This document shows positions 48,021-57,110 of a stretch of 64,000 nucleotides of DNA, one piece after another. The position numbers and the translations under genes were made by a program. Source of the stretch: Anastrepha obliqua (taxonomy: Eukaryota > Arthropoda > Insecta > Diptera > Tephritidae); the NCBI RefSeq assembly GCF_027943255.1, contig NC_072893.1, positions 3,596,001 through 3,660,000 of the forward strand, written 5' to 3'. The notes beneath the pieces were generated by a model. The model was not told where the DNA came from and ran no database searches. It saw only the letters and a program-made list of their open reading frames with translations. How positions within the stretch are numbered: the stretch's first letter is position 1; every line of letters begins with the position of its first letter.

Positions 48021-49554
48021 TAGAAACGGAAAAAAAAATTTTAAAAATGTGCATCAAAATGTCGAACTTTATAATCGGAATTTTTAGGAAAATGTATGTA
48101 TTTAGTTCAAAGCCCTTTCAATTTTGTATGTTATGCAGCAATTTGATGGGCCCTGAAAGCCGTATACATATGTACTTGGCTGTGTATTTTCCATTTGAGA
48201 AGAAAATGTTTGTTTAAATTCGTTTGCAACGCACAATTTAAACAATAAAAAAAATCCTCTAAAATTTTGAAGAATGCATTTTTTATTAAGACTATTTTAT
48301 TTACATACACATACGGTAACCAACATTTATTGAATTGAAAACACGGATTGAAATATTACCAAATTATTTATTGAAATCTACGGAAGTGAGATTACTAATG
48401 GGCGATTAATATGGGTGAATATTTAATTTTCAGTTTATGGAAAGTTGCAGTTCGATGAAGTAGTTCATAATTTCCATAAAAACGCATGCTATTTGTTAGC
48501 GAGAAATTTGTGACGATTGCGCAGCTTTTCCCTGCAGGGTTCACACAAGTAATACTACACACACACACACACATTACAATTCATATGAGAACGCAATCCG
48601 CTTAAGTTTCCCCCTTCCGCTTCCTTATGTGGTGAAACAGCACGCTGAGCATAGCAACTTGAATACTTCCTTCTTATATGAAAAGTATAATCAATATATG
48701 GTTGCCTCTAATTTGCGCGCGTAAGTCTTTATAAGTTAAGGTGCGCACTCTTCTAAAAGCTTTTCGTGATTTTTGTGTATCCTGAGTTTTCGCAAATATT
48801 TACATTGATTTTCCCAGAAATTTGCAGTTTCACTCAATAATCGCATTTTCCTCTTCTTTCCACAATGTTTTAGTTATTGTTGTTTTCGCAATTTTTTTGT
48901 TTTTGTTTTGTTTATGTCAGCATGCAGTTGTGGCAGGTAGCAGCAATGTGAAACATTCCCCGCTCTCAATGCAACTCAGATACACGAATTGTTGGCTTTC
49001 GGATAAATATTTGTGCACAAAGTGCAGCACTGAAGGCAAATATTTGGAATAAAAGCATACTGTAGGCACTGGAGCTTAGCAGCAGAAAGCCCAGTTTGAA
49101 AGGAATTATTTTGACGATTTGCTGTGGGGGGTAAAAGGTGAAATCCGCATTTTGGCGAGGTATTTTGCATGACTCTTTGAATACATGAATACAATTGTAT
49201 ATTAGATTTATATGTACATATATAAGGTAGGAAGAATAGATGGATGGAGAGACGGGGAGAAAGGGAACTTCTCTGACTACTCTGAGAAACCTATTCAGAG
49301 TTAGATGGAAAAAAGATATCGATACGTCATGAATTTGAACCGAAAAGGCCTCTCCTTACCAGAAAAAGTGCTTTGTAGTAGTGACAGTATTTATTGCAAA
49401 TAAAGGTTTGATAGGTTTGGCAGCCGCATCGCACATAGAGACAAGGATGCCACTTAGACCACGAAATGGGACCGTTATTGCAAATAAAAGTAAAATATAC
49501 CAATTTTTGATAATTACTTCTCTTAATATCTTTAATGTCTTTCTTTTTTAAAAG
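48021..49554. other. Stretch without recognised gene
   Basis: AC dinucleotide run at 48557-48572; A/T-rich elsewhere; nothing recognised. Confidence 0.5.
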
Positions 49555-49671
49555 ATAAGTCCACGAAGCATTAATAAAATTTTTTGCAACAACTGTTCTG
49601 TTTTCAACATATTTTTTAAAATTCATGTGAAGTGGTGTTTCCACTACTAAGTACTCCTTATATATAACATA

Positions 49672-49985
49672 TAATTGTCGCGTACACCCTTTTTGGGTAT
49701 CCGGCCGAGCACCTCCTCCTATTTGTGGCGTGCATCTTGATGTTGCTCCACAAATGGAGAGGCCTACAGTTTCAAGCCGACTCCGAATGGCAGATATTTT
49801 TATGAGGAGCTTTTTCATGGCAGAAATACAGTCGGAGGTTGCCATTGCCTGCCGAGGGGCGACCGTTATTGGAAAACTGTTTTCTTCATGTTGGTGTTTC
49901 ACCGAGTTTTGAAGCGATGTTCTCTCTGTAAATTCCGAATGGTAGTCACGCACCAACCCATTCGGCTACGGCGGCCGCCGTACTG
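49672..49985 (-). repeat. Near full-length SINE inside the LINE (copy 8)
   Basis: On minus the head is GTAGCCGAATGGGTTGGTGC (from about 49970), with CGGTGAAACACC and body markers in the order of copy 1. It ends at GTACGCGACAATTATATG. The B-box region (AAACTCGGTG) has decayed. The 209-codon frame crossing it is an artefact of SINE plus LINE. It is the best copy apart from 117-430. Confidence 0.75.
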
Positions 49986-50247
49986 TTAGATAATATGTAC
50001 CACTTCTCCTCTTTACTAAGTTTTCCACCTTTTCTGAGCACCATTATTTGTGACTTTGAGCGGTCTACTTCAAGGTTCCATAGGTTGTATTAACTTTCAA
50101 AGTTATTAATCATCTCTTGTAGTTTGCCTGGGTGATGCGCTAACAAAATGATATCATCCGCATACATTAAAAGTCTAAAATGTTTCCCCCCTATGTTTAA
50201 TTTTCCTTCTAAGCTGTCTTGTAAGTCATTTATGTAAAGCGTAAATA

Positions 50248-50750
50248 AAGGGTTTTCCAATAATAGGTGTTATTTAGATTAGATTAGAGGTGATTAACGA
50301 TTTTTTTATAGCCGGAATTGGATGGTATTGATCTGGACAACGTTTATTTTCAACAAGACGGCGCTACGAGCCATACAAGCAACGAAACCATTGATCTTTT
50401 ACGGGAAAAATTTCCGGACCGTGTTATCTCTCGAAAAGGTGATTACAATTGGCCACCGAGATCTTGTGATTTAACAGCCCGAGACTTTTTTCTTTGGGGC
50501 CACGTGAAAGAGAAGGTCTACGCCAACATCCCAGGGCCGATTCAAGAGATCAAAGATGGAATTCGTGAGGCTATCGAGGACATAGGGCAGCCACTTTGCA
50601 ATTCGGTTATGGAAAATTTCATGAAAAGGATATTGTCCTGTAAGCGTGGCAGTGGTGGTCATTTGTCTGAAATAAACATCCGATGATTTATATTAAAATA
50701 TAGCATTTTCCTTTGAATATCAAAATAATACTTCTTATTAAATAACCCTT
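50248..50750 (+). mobile_element. Internally deleted DD41D mariner relic with TIRs
   Basis: Ends AAGGGTTTTCCAATAATAGG (50248) and a decayed partner to 50750 (reversed AAGGGTTATTTAATAAGAAG), flanked by TA. On +: PELDGIDLDNVYFQQDGATS, GDYNWPPRSCDLTARDFFLW, VKEKVYANIPGPIQEIKDGI, IGQPLCNSVMENFMKRILSC, GGHLSEINIR, stop at 50686. The second and third Asp (spacing 41) are intact; the N-terminal half is missing. The C-terminal 122 codons are open. Confidence 0.9.
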
Positions 50751-50984
50751 TAGTATTGGCGACAATAAGCACCTATTTGATACCTGAGTTGGTTTTGAAT
50801 GCATCTGAAATTTCGGAGCCAAGTCCTTTGAGTTATACATCTCTTCTCTACACCCAAAAAAAGCGTTACTTACCTCAAATAATCGATTTGATTTACTTAA
50901 GTTGGATAAATAGAAATCCAGAAAAAATTTCTTCAACTTAAGTAACAACTGCACTTTACGCAATGAAATGTTTGTTGTTAATTC

Positions 50985-51645
50985 CTAGAAGAAGACGAGG
51001 TTGTCAACTACCCAACTGACTTCTTGAATTCGCTTGATTTGCAGGCATGCCGCGGCACGTTCTTACATTGAAAATTAGCGTACCCATCATTCTTCTTCGA
51101 AACATAAATCCACCACGACTTTGCAACGAAACCAGACTCGCAGTCAAGAAAATGATGAACAATGTTATCGAGGCAACAATTTTCACAGGAAAATTCAAAG
51201 GTGAAGACGTACTGTTGCCAAGTATCCCAATGATTCCGACAGATATGCCATTCGAATTCAAACGTTTACAGTTCCCGGTGCTCTTCGCTTTCGCAATGAC
51301 TATTAACAAAGCTCAAAGACAATCGTTACAAGTGTGTGTATTAAATTTGGAGAACCCATGCTTCTCACATGGACAGCTCTATGTGGCTTGCTCACGTGTC
51401 GGCAATCCATTTGATTTATTCGTCTACGTACCAGATGGAAAAACAAAGAATATTGTGTATCTCACAGCACTTCAATAAACATCGAATTGAAACTAAACTT
51501 TGTAATGTCACAATTTTTTCGAAATAAACAAAATCAATAAAATGGTTTAGAATGAATTGAATATTTGGGAATTGATTTTTTTTAAGTTGTTTTTCTTAAA
51601 TTTATTTTAGTTGTTGGCGTAGCAACGCGCGCCGGGTACAGTTAG
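50985..51645 (+). mobile_element. Helitron 3' part (helicase C-terminus and end)
   Basis: On +: VVNYPTDFLNSLDL, a one-base frameshift near 51045, then 51047-51478. The latter carries VPIILLRNINPPRLCN, FAMTINKAQRQSLQ (helicase motif V region, usual GQS is RQS) and LYVACSRVGNPF (motif VI). The tail has hairpin GCGT-AGCA-ACGC (51617-51628), then CGCGCCGGGTACAGTTAG ending at 51645, one base off the common CTAG end. T follows, as expected for insertion between A and T. The 5' part with the Rep domain is missing. Confidence 0.85.
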
Positions 51646-53567
51646 TATTTTATATAATTTTTCTACTTATAATGTTTTCAGAAACTTCAAATGTTACTCA
51701 TACGCCATGTTGCACAAGCATCGCGTTAACTTTTTGCCTCATTGAGTGTTTGTAACTCTGTAGGTATATAAGAATTTGCGTCATTTCACACACAAACAAA
51801 AACACGACTTACTCCCTTTGTTGAATTTTTACTGTGCTTTTACTTTCAGCGTCTCATGCATGTTTGCAGTCCATAGATATGTACTAGTAAAATATTCATG
51901 CTCCCAACACAAAGTAGCATTATTGCAACTTAATGCAGCCAATAAATTAGCGAAGTCACGTGAGTGGAATTTTTGCGATGAAAAGGAAAAACGAAAACCA
52001 AATGGAAGCAAAGTGCAGGTAAAGTACGGGCAAAGAAGCGGTACCGCGGCAGCAGAGAACTTGCACTAAGCAAACGAATTTCAAACTCTGCCCGATTAAG
52101 CGTGGGAATGCTGTGTATCGGAAGCTGGGCGGAGTGAGACTTGCTGAAAACAAGTTTGGCTGGAAATTTATACGTAAGTATCTTGAAAGCGCGTTGAAAT
52201 GTGTGGACAATGGAGGGTGATAGTGGATGTGCGCTCCCACGTTGTCACAGGGTTGAATTCCGCTGGTAGCACTGCCGCAACTACGCTGAGCGGGTAAACG
52301 TAATATTTCATATTTTAACGACTTCCGAAAACTCGGTATTCAATCAATTTCATTTTGGAATTTCTATAAATCAGTAAGTTATTTTTTATTAATTAGGCAT
52401 ATAATTAAAATACTTTACTCAGCTATTGATTGTTCTTATTTATTTTATATTTAATTCACTGATATTTATTTTAGACTTATGCAACAGTTGTTCACTAAAA
52501 GCTTATTAACAATTCTGTGCTTAAGTTATGGGAATTAATATAACACTAAAATTATTCTTTAACACAGTAGAAATAAATGCATTTTTACACTTTGAAGTAT
52601 TTGATTCAAATTTACTGTGAAATTCGTTCAAGAATATTATAAATTTAGACTTAGAAGAGAATAAGGTAAAAGCTAAAAAACTTGCGAAGGAATTCATTGC
52701 TCTAACAGCTCCATAAATTTAAGCATTGATGGCATAACTACTTCTACTCGTAACTTGTTTCAAGAAAAGTAGTTCATACTCCGGAGCCAGCGTTAGGAAA
52801 TATGAAAATTAATGCATTCTAGAAAAAGTGGCAATCTATTATCCCATTAATAATACCAAAGATTAATGGGAAGGAGAAAATAGATCTCCTGCAGTTTAAT
52901 GGTTTTAAGTTGATTAGCTTAGATCTGGCACTATTCGATGGGATTATATTTATGAAATTTAAAGATCGCAGAGCTTGCAAACAAACATCTTTTGAATGAC
53001 CTCAAGTACTTTTAAATGGCAATCAGATTAAGCCACTAATTCCATCATTGCTCGCAAATGCTGGGCATGTCTTAACGAGATCGAGCAATATTTCCGCACC
53101 ATGGGTGCTAGGGTAGAGCGACATATCAGCAAATTGTAAAGCACACAATTTAGCGAGAAAGAGCGCTACCACTCGCCTCTCTCTCGGTATGAAAATTGTA
53201 GGTTACTTCTCTCAACCTACAAACTGCGCGATGCAAGCAGCGTTGCCACTTCAGCAAACACGAGATGCGTTGATAGTCTGACATGCAATGCTATAAAAAG
53301 AATGTAGCGAAGATGAAATTTCAAGCGTTCAAAAGTGCTATTAAATCGGTTAAGGAAAAAAGTCTCTATGCTACTTACTTTGATCAGAGGCCACTGTCTC
53401 CTAGGTCGACGGACTCAAAAATTGAACGTACTGGTTTTCTACTATCACAAAAACTGCAGGAATGCGGAGGAGGAGTAGTCTGTCAGACATCTTTTCTGTT
53501 ACTATCCGTGTGACATGCCATTAAGTATAGATTTTTGGCTTATAGTTCTTGAATGATAGTTGACCTT
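51646..53567. other. Stretch without recognised gene
   Basis: A 76-codon frame at 53283-53513 (+) and others have no known motif. No repeat signature seen. Confidence 0.5.
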
Positions 53568-56286
53568 AGGGTTGCAGGTAGGTTAGGTTAGGTTATGGTG
53601 GTAGTCGGTCTGCACGACCAACTCACTTAGACCTTACAGGTCCGTTGTGATACCACTGTGCTACACGGGAACCTCGTTTATCTTCCTTCGTGGAACCATT
53701 TCGTGGCTCTTATGAAGCGTAGTATTGATGTCAGTATTGACAATTGCAGAGGAAGTGCTCAACTGTTTCTTCCTCTTCCTCATCTCTGCAACTTCTGCAA
53801 TATTCATGGGAGAAGACTCCTAGCCTCGAGGAATGCCTTCCAAATAGCCAGTGACCGGTTAAGCAAGCCACGACCTTCGAGATATTGTCTCTTGAGAGAC
53901 TAAGCAATTCCTTTGTTCTTTTCTTGTTTATTTGCGGCCATAGTAGCCTAGCTGTTAGATACGTATCTTCATTTCTCCATGACCTATTGGCCTCTTGGAT
54001 AAAGTGGTTTTTTATTATTAGTTTACTCGTGGCCATGGATATTCCAATGGTACTTTTATCACTCAGCAGTTGGAGAGCGGTACCCTTTCTGGTTAGCTCA
54101 TCTGCTTTACAGTTTCCCTCAATATCTCTATGTCCCGGAACCCAAATAAGGCTGACCTTGAATACGTCACTAATATCATTTAGAGCTGCCCGGCATTCCT
54201 GTGCAACCTTCGATCTTAGTAATGCCGCATTCATTGATTTGATGGCCGCCTGGCTATCCGAGAATATATTTATAGTCGTTTTTGTTAGGGCGTGCGTATT
54301 TAGGTATGTAGCCATTTCTTTTATAGCTAATACCTCTGCCTGATAGACGCTGCAGTAGTCTGGTAGTCGAACGGATAGTTCCAGTCCTAATTCCTTCGAG
54401 AAAACTCCGTAGCCAACCTTATCGTCTAGCTTGGAGCCGTCTGCATAAAAGTTTAATTCCCCCCTTCTCCATGGCCTTCTTGTATGCCACTCCCTTCTTG
54501 ACGGTATACTCGTCTTGAAGAGTCTTTCAAAGGTGAGTCTAGGGATAGAGTAGTCTATTTCTTGTTTATGACTATTCACAGAGTGCAAAATGGAAGCGTG
54601 GCCAAAGCACCGGTCTTTCCATAGCGCCATACTTTTTAATCTGAGCGCCGAGGCGGCGGCCTCGTGTTTTCCTACCAGATTTAGGGCAGGTAAGTTGATT
54701 AGCACTTCCAGCGCTTTGTTTGGAGTAGTCCTTAAGGCGCCAGAGATGCACAAAAAAGCTGTTCTTTGGACCTTACTCATGGTTTTAGCGTAAGTCGCCT
54801 TTTGAGCAGATGGCCACCATACAAGTATTCCGTACATTAAGATTGGCCTAACTACCGAAGTATAGAGCCAGTGCGTAATACGGGGTGTAAGTCCCCATTT
54901 GATACCGACCGCTTTTTTGCAAGTGTATAATGCAACGTTGGCCTTCTTTACTCTTTCCTCAATATTAGATTTCCACATGAGTTTCCTGTCTAATATGAGT
55001 CCTAGGTATTTGACGTTCCCTTTCAAAGGAATCTCCACACCCTTAAAAGTTAGCGGGGAGATTATAGGGAGCCTGTGTTTCTTTGTAAAGATAATTATTT
55101 GAGTTTTTGAGGGGTTTATATCGAGTCCCCTGCTCTCAGTCCAGCTTCTAAGCGTGGCCATGTTAGAGCGCGGAATATCCATAAGGGTGTTAGGATATTT
55201 GCCCTTAACGGCGATTGCTACGTCATCTGCGTAAGCTGTGACGTGGCAACCCCCTCTTTCCAGGGTCAGCAACAGGGAGTTTACTGCCAAAGTCCAAAGA
55301 AGAGGGGAGACGACTCCACCTTGCGGTGTGCCCCTGCAGACCTTTCTGCTTAGAGTAGTGCTTCCTAATTTAGCCGTTACCTTTCTTTTGATGAGTATAT
55401 CTTCTATCAGGGCTACGACATGTGGTTCAACTCCAAAGTCTTCTAATGAATCTACTATAGCGTTTGCATTTATATTGTTGAAGGCGCCTTCTATGTCTAC
55501 GAAAGCAACCAATGCAAACTCTTTGTCTGATAAGCTTTTTTCCACCAACCCGACTAGTGAGTGTAAGGCGGTTTCTGTGAACTTCCCTTTAGTATAGGCA
55601 TGTTGCGCCGAAGAGAGCCTATTTAAAGGCACGACACCCCATATGTATTCATCTATTATTCTCTCCAGGATCTTGAGAAGAAAAGACGTTAGACTAATGG
55701 GTCTGAAGTCTTTAGGGTTAGTGTGTGAGGACCTACCTGCCTTGGGTATGAAGGAGACTTTTGCCTCCCTCCATCCTAGGGGAATGTGGCCCATGTTAAG
55801 ACAACTTCTAATGACAATTTTGATATACGGTAGTACAATGCCCCGTGATTGCTGCAGTTCAGCGGGGTAGATACCGTCCGTTCCTGGCGATTTATAAGGA
55901 CCAAAAGTATTAATAGCCCATTCGATTTTTGAGTGTGTAACTAAGAGATTTCCTAGGTCGGATTGCCTTTCATTATTGGCGGAATGGTTTTGTTCCACCG
56001 GCTTGTTTCCTGGAAAGTGTGTGTCTAGGAGAAGACCTAATGATTCCTCACTTGACGTAGTCCATGTATTCCCTTGACCTTGTAGGTAGCCTAGGTTGCA
56101 TGGCGTCTTTGAGAGAATTTTTCTTAATCTGGCCGCTTCTGAAGTCTCTTCAATTTCTTTGCAATAATTTTTCCATGATTCACGCTGCGCAGTTCTAACT
56201 GCTTTTTTGTAGTTTTTCAATTCAGCCTTATAGGCTTGCCAGTCCTCTGACCTTCTCTTGGCCTTGGCCAGATAGGGTTGCAGGTA
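53568..56286 (-). mobile_element. 5'-truncated RNase-H LINE with 13-bp target duplication
   Basis: AGGGTTGCAGGTA occurs at 53568-53580 and 56274-56286 on either side of the element (53581-56273). The 3' end, on minus, reads CGACTACCACCATAACCTAA then CCTAACC just before the duplication, an AACCT-type tail instead of poly(A). The 5' end is truncated inside ORF2. The duplication and tail show target-primed insertion in the minus orientation. The right flank carries an inverted relative of the 3' end (see 56294-56357). Confidence 0.85.
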
Positions 56287-56319
56287 AATTGCTACTGTGG
56301 TATCACAATGGATCTGCAA
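53731..56319 (-). CDS. LINE ORF2: reverse transcriptase plus RNase H
   Basis: An 862-codon open frame without a stop. The first about 15 residues (MQIHCDTTVAIYLQP) come from flanking DNA; LINE sequence starts near residue 16. RT: KSPGTDGIYPAE (143-154), RPISLTSFLLK (206-216), motif A FVDIEGAF (D275), motif B GTPQGGVVSPLL (330-341), motif C YADD (D365, D366), VKYLGLILDRKL (436-447). RNase H: YADGS (D627), QAEVLAI (E662), FSDSQAA (D688), WVPGH (726-730), KADELTR (D740). A cysteine/histidine tail lies at 841-860. All catalytic acids are kept. The frame ends early; ILRFIRATKWFHEGR with stop near 53678 follows after a frameshift. I/LOA-type; the endonuclease part is missing. Confidence 0.85.
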   Translation of the reverse strand: MQIHCDTTVAIYLQPYLAKAKRRSEDWQAYKAELKNYKKAVRTAQRESWKNYCKEIEETSEAARLRKILSKTPCNLGYLQGQGNTWTTSSEESLGLLLDTHFPGNKPVEQNHSANNERQSDLGNLLVTHSKIEWAINTFGPYKSPGTDGIYPAELQQSRGIVLPYIKIVIRSCLNMGHIPLGWREAKVSFIPKAGRSSHTNPKDFRPISLTSFLLKILERIIDEYIWGVVPLNRLSSAQHAYTKGKFTETALHSLVGLVEKSLSDKEFALVAFVDIEGAFNNINANAIVDSLEDFGVEPHVVALIEDILIKRKVTAKLGSTTLSRKVCRGTPQGGVVSPLLWTLAVNSLLLTLERGGCHVTAYADDVAIAVKGKYPNTLMDIPRSNMATLRSWTESRGLDINPSKTQIIIFTKKHRLPIISPLTFKGVEIPLKGNVKYLGLILDRKLMWKSNIEERVKKANVALYTCKKAVGIKWGLTPRITHWLYTSVVRPILMYGILVWWPSAQKATYAKTMSKVQRTAFLCISGALRTTPNKALEVLINLPALNLVGKHEAAASALRLKSMALWKDRCFGHASILHSVNSHKQEIDYSIPRLTFERLFKTSIPSRREWHTRRPWRRGELNFYADGSKLDDKVGYGVFSKELGLELSVRLPDYCSVYQAEVLAIKEMATYLNTHALTKTTINIFSDSQAAIKSMNAALLRSKVAQECRAALNDISDVFKVSLIWVPGHRDIEGNCKADELTRKGTALQLLSDKSTIGISMATSKLIIKNHFIQEANRSWRNEDTYLTARLLWPQINKKRTKELLSLSRDNISKVVACLTGHWLFGRHSSRLGVFSHEYCRSCRDEEEEETVEHFLCNCQY

Positions 56320-56357
56320 TCATTTAAGTGAGTTAGTTTAGAGACCGACTACCACTT
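56294..56357 (+). repeat. Older inverted copy of the LINE 3' end
   Basis: Reads CTGTGGTATCACAATGG, then AAGTGAGTTAGTTTAGAGAC, then CGACTACCAC. The LINE 3' UTR on minus has CAGTGGTATCACAACGG, CTAAGTGAGTTGGTCGTG, CGACTACCAC. They agree at most positions. It lacks the AACCT tail. It forms inverted repeats of about 60 bases with the LINE end at 53600-53665. Confidence 0.65.
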
Positions 56358-56894
56358 CTATCGACATATTATATTTATATATCGAATAAGCATGAAAAAA
56401 AATTAATTTTTATATTAAAAAAAAAATAGTACAATACTAGAATGATTGACACTTTTGGTGTTAAGATCGGACTTTTTGCAAATCCACTCAAATTAATTAA
56501 CTACATTGGATTGGCAGAGTCATCATATACCTAAAATTATTTATTATTACAGCAAAAACCTATATGAATTTTGAAGATAAGGCCTCTAAAGCCTGAAACT
56601 CATTTTGATAATGTAAACGGGATCTACCACGAGAACGTAATTTACCGTCTAAAGAGATCTTATAGATCTACAAATCAATGATCGCCCACTGCGTCAGTAG
56701 CTTGAAAGCCAGAAGCTTGCAATGCCCTATGGTTTTATGGAAGATTTTTCGATACATTTCTTCTGCTACAACTATAGTCGTCATAATAAATGTGTATAAA
56801 TTTATACAATTTTTAAGTTCGGGTAGGAAACTGAATAGAGTAGCTGAAAACTACTCATCATCATCATCATCAAGTAGAGAGTACAACTCAGGGT
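56358..56894. other. Stretch without recognised gene
   Basis: CAT trinucleotide repeat at 56855-56872; otherwise nothing recognised. Confidence 0.5.
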
Positions 56895-57110
56895 GAGTTT
56901 TAGCTTAGTCCACAATCCTCTTCCAATCTGCACGGTTCATAGCAACAGATCTCCAGCTCCTAACTCGTAGCTTTTTCAGGTCGGCTGTGGCTTGGTTAAG
57001 CCAGGTTAACCTTGAACGTCCTTGTGTTCGCGTCTTTAAAGAGTTTGTTGATAAAAAGAAATTTTGAGGGCGGCTGTCCTTTAAGTGCACAGTGTGTCCT
57101 AACCATCGAA
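56895..57110 (-). pseudogene. LINE ORF2 C-terminal fragment (RTE/CR1-type)
   Basis: Minus frame 56905-57090: GRSRLTWLNQATADLKKLRV then RSWRSVAMNRADWKRIVD. This matches the 'RGRPRLTWLDQV..DLK.LGIRNWR..A.NR..WK.IVDEA' ending. The WLGH block upstream is damaged (MVRTHC near 57105). Related endings are at 17343 (+) and 28055 (-). Confidence 0.75.

Larger units (their letters stand above)
49555..50960 (-). pseudogene. LINE RT interrupted by SINE and DD41D relic
   Basis: Minus reading: VSNRCLLSPI (motif B region, about 50757-50790), then the DD41D insertion (50248-50750). TLYINDLQDSLEGKL, MYADDIILLAHHPGKL (motif C, intact YADD) and VDRSKSQIMVLRKGGKLS follow, down to 49990. Then the SINE (49672-49985). 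It continues with LVVETPLHMNFKKYVENRTV, VAKNFINASWTYLLKKKDI (to about 49555), the block after motif E. The three parts rejoin in correct order. Stops are few in the middle segment. Clade uncertain (CR1/RTE-like). Confidence 0.75.

Noticed and set aside
49327..49956. 209-codon minus-strand frame that could be taken for a gene
   Set aside because: It begins inside the SINE and runs into LINE RT-linker code and beyond; it is a chance fusion of two repeats.
51047..51478. 143-codon frame as a host DNA helicase
   Set aside because: Motifs and the hairpin/CTRR-like end show it is the C-terminus of a Helitron helicase.
54899..55597. Plus-strand frames of 67-119 codons
   Set aside because: They are antisense shadows of the intact LINE RT frame.
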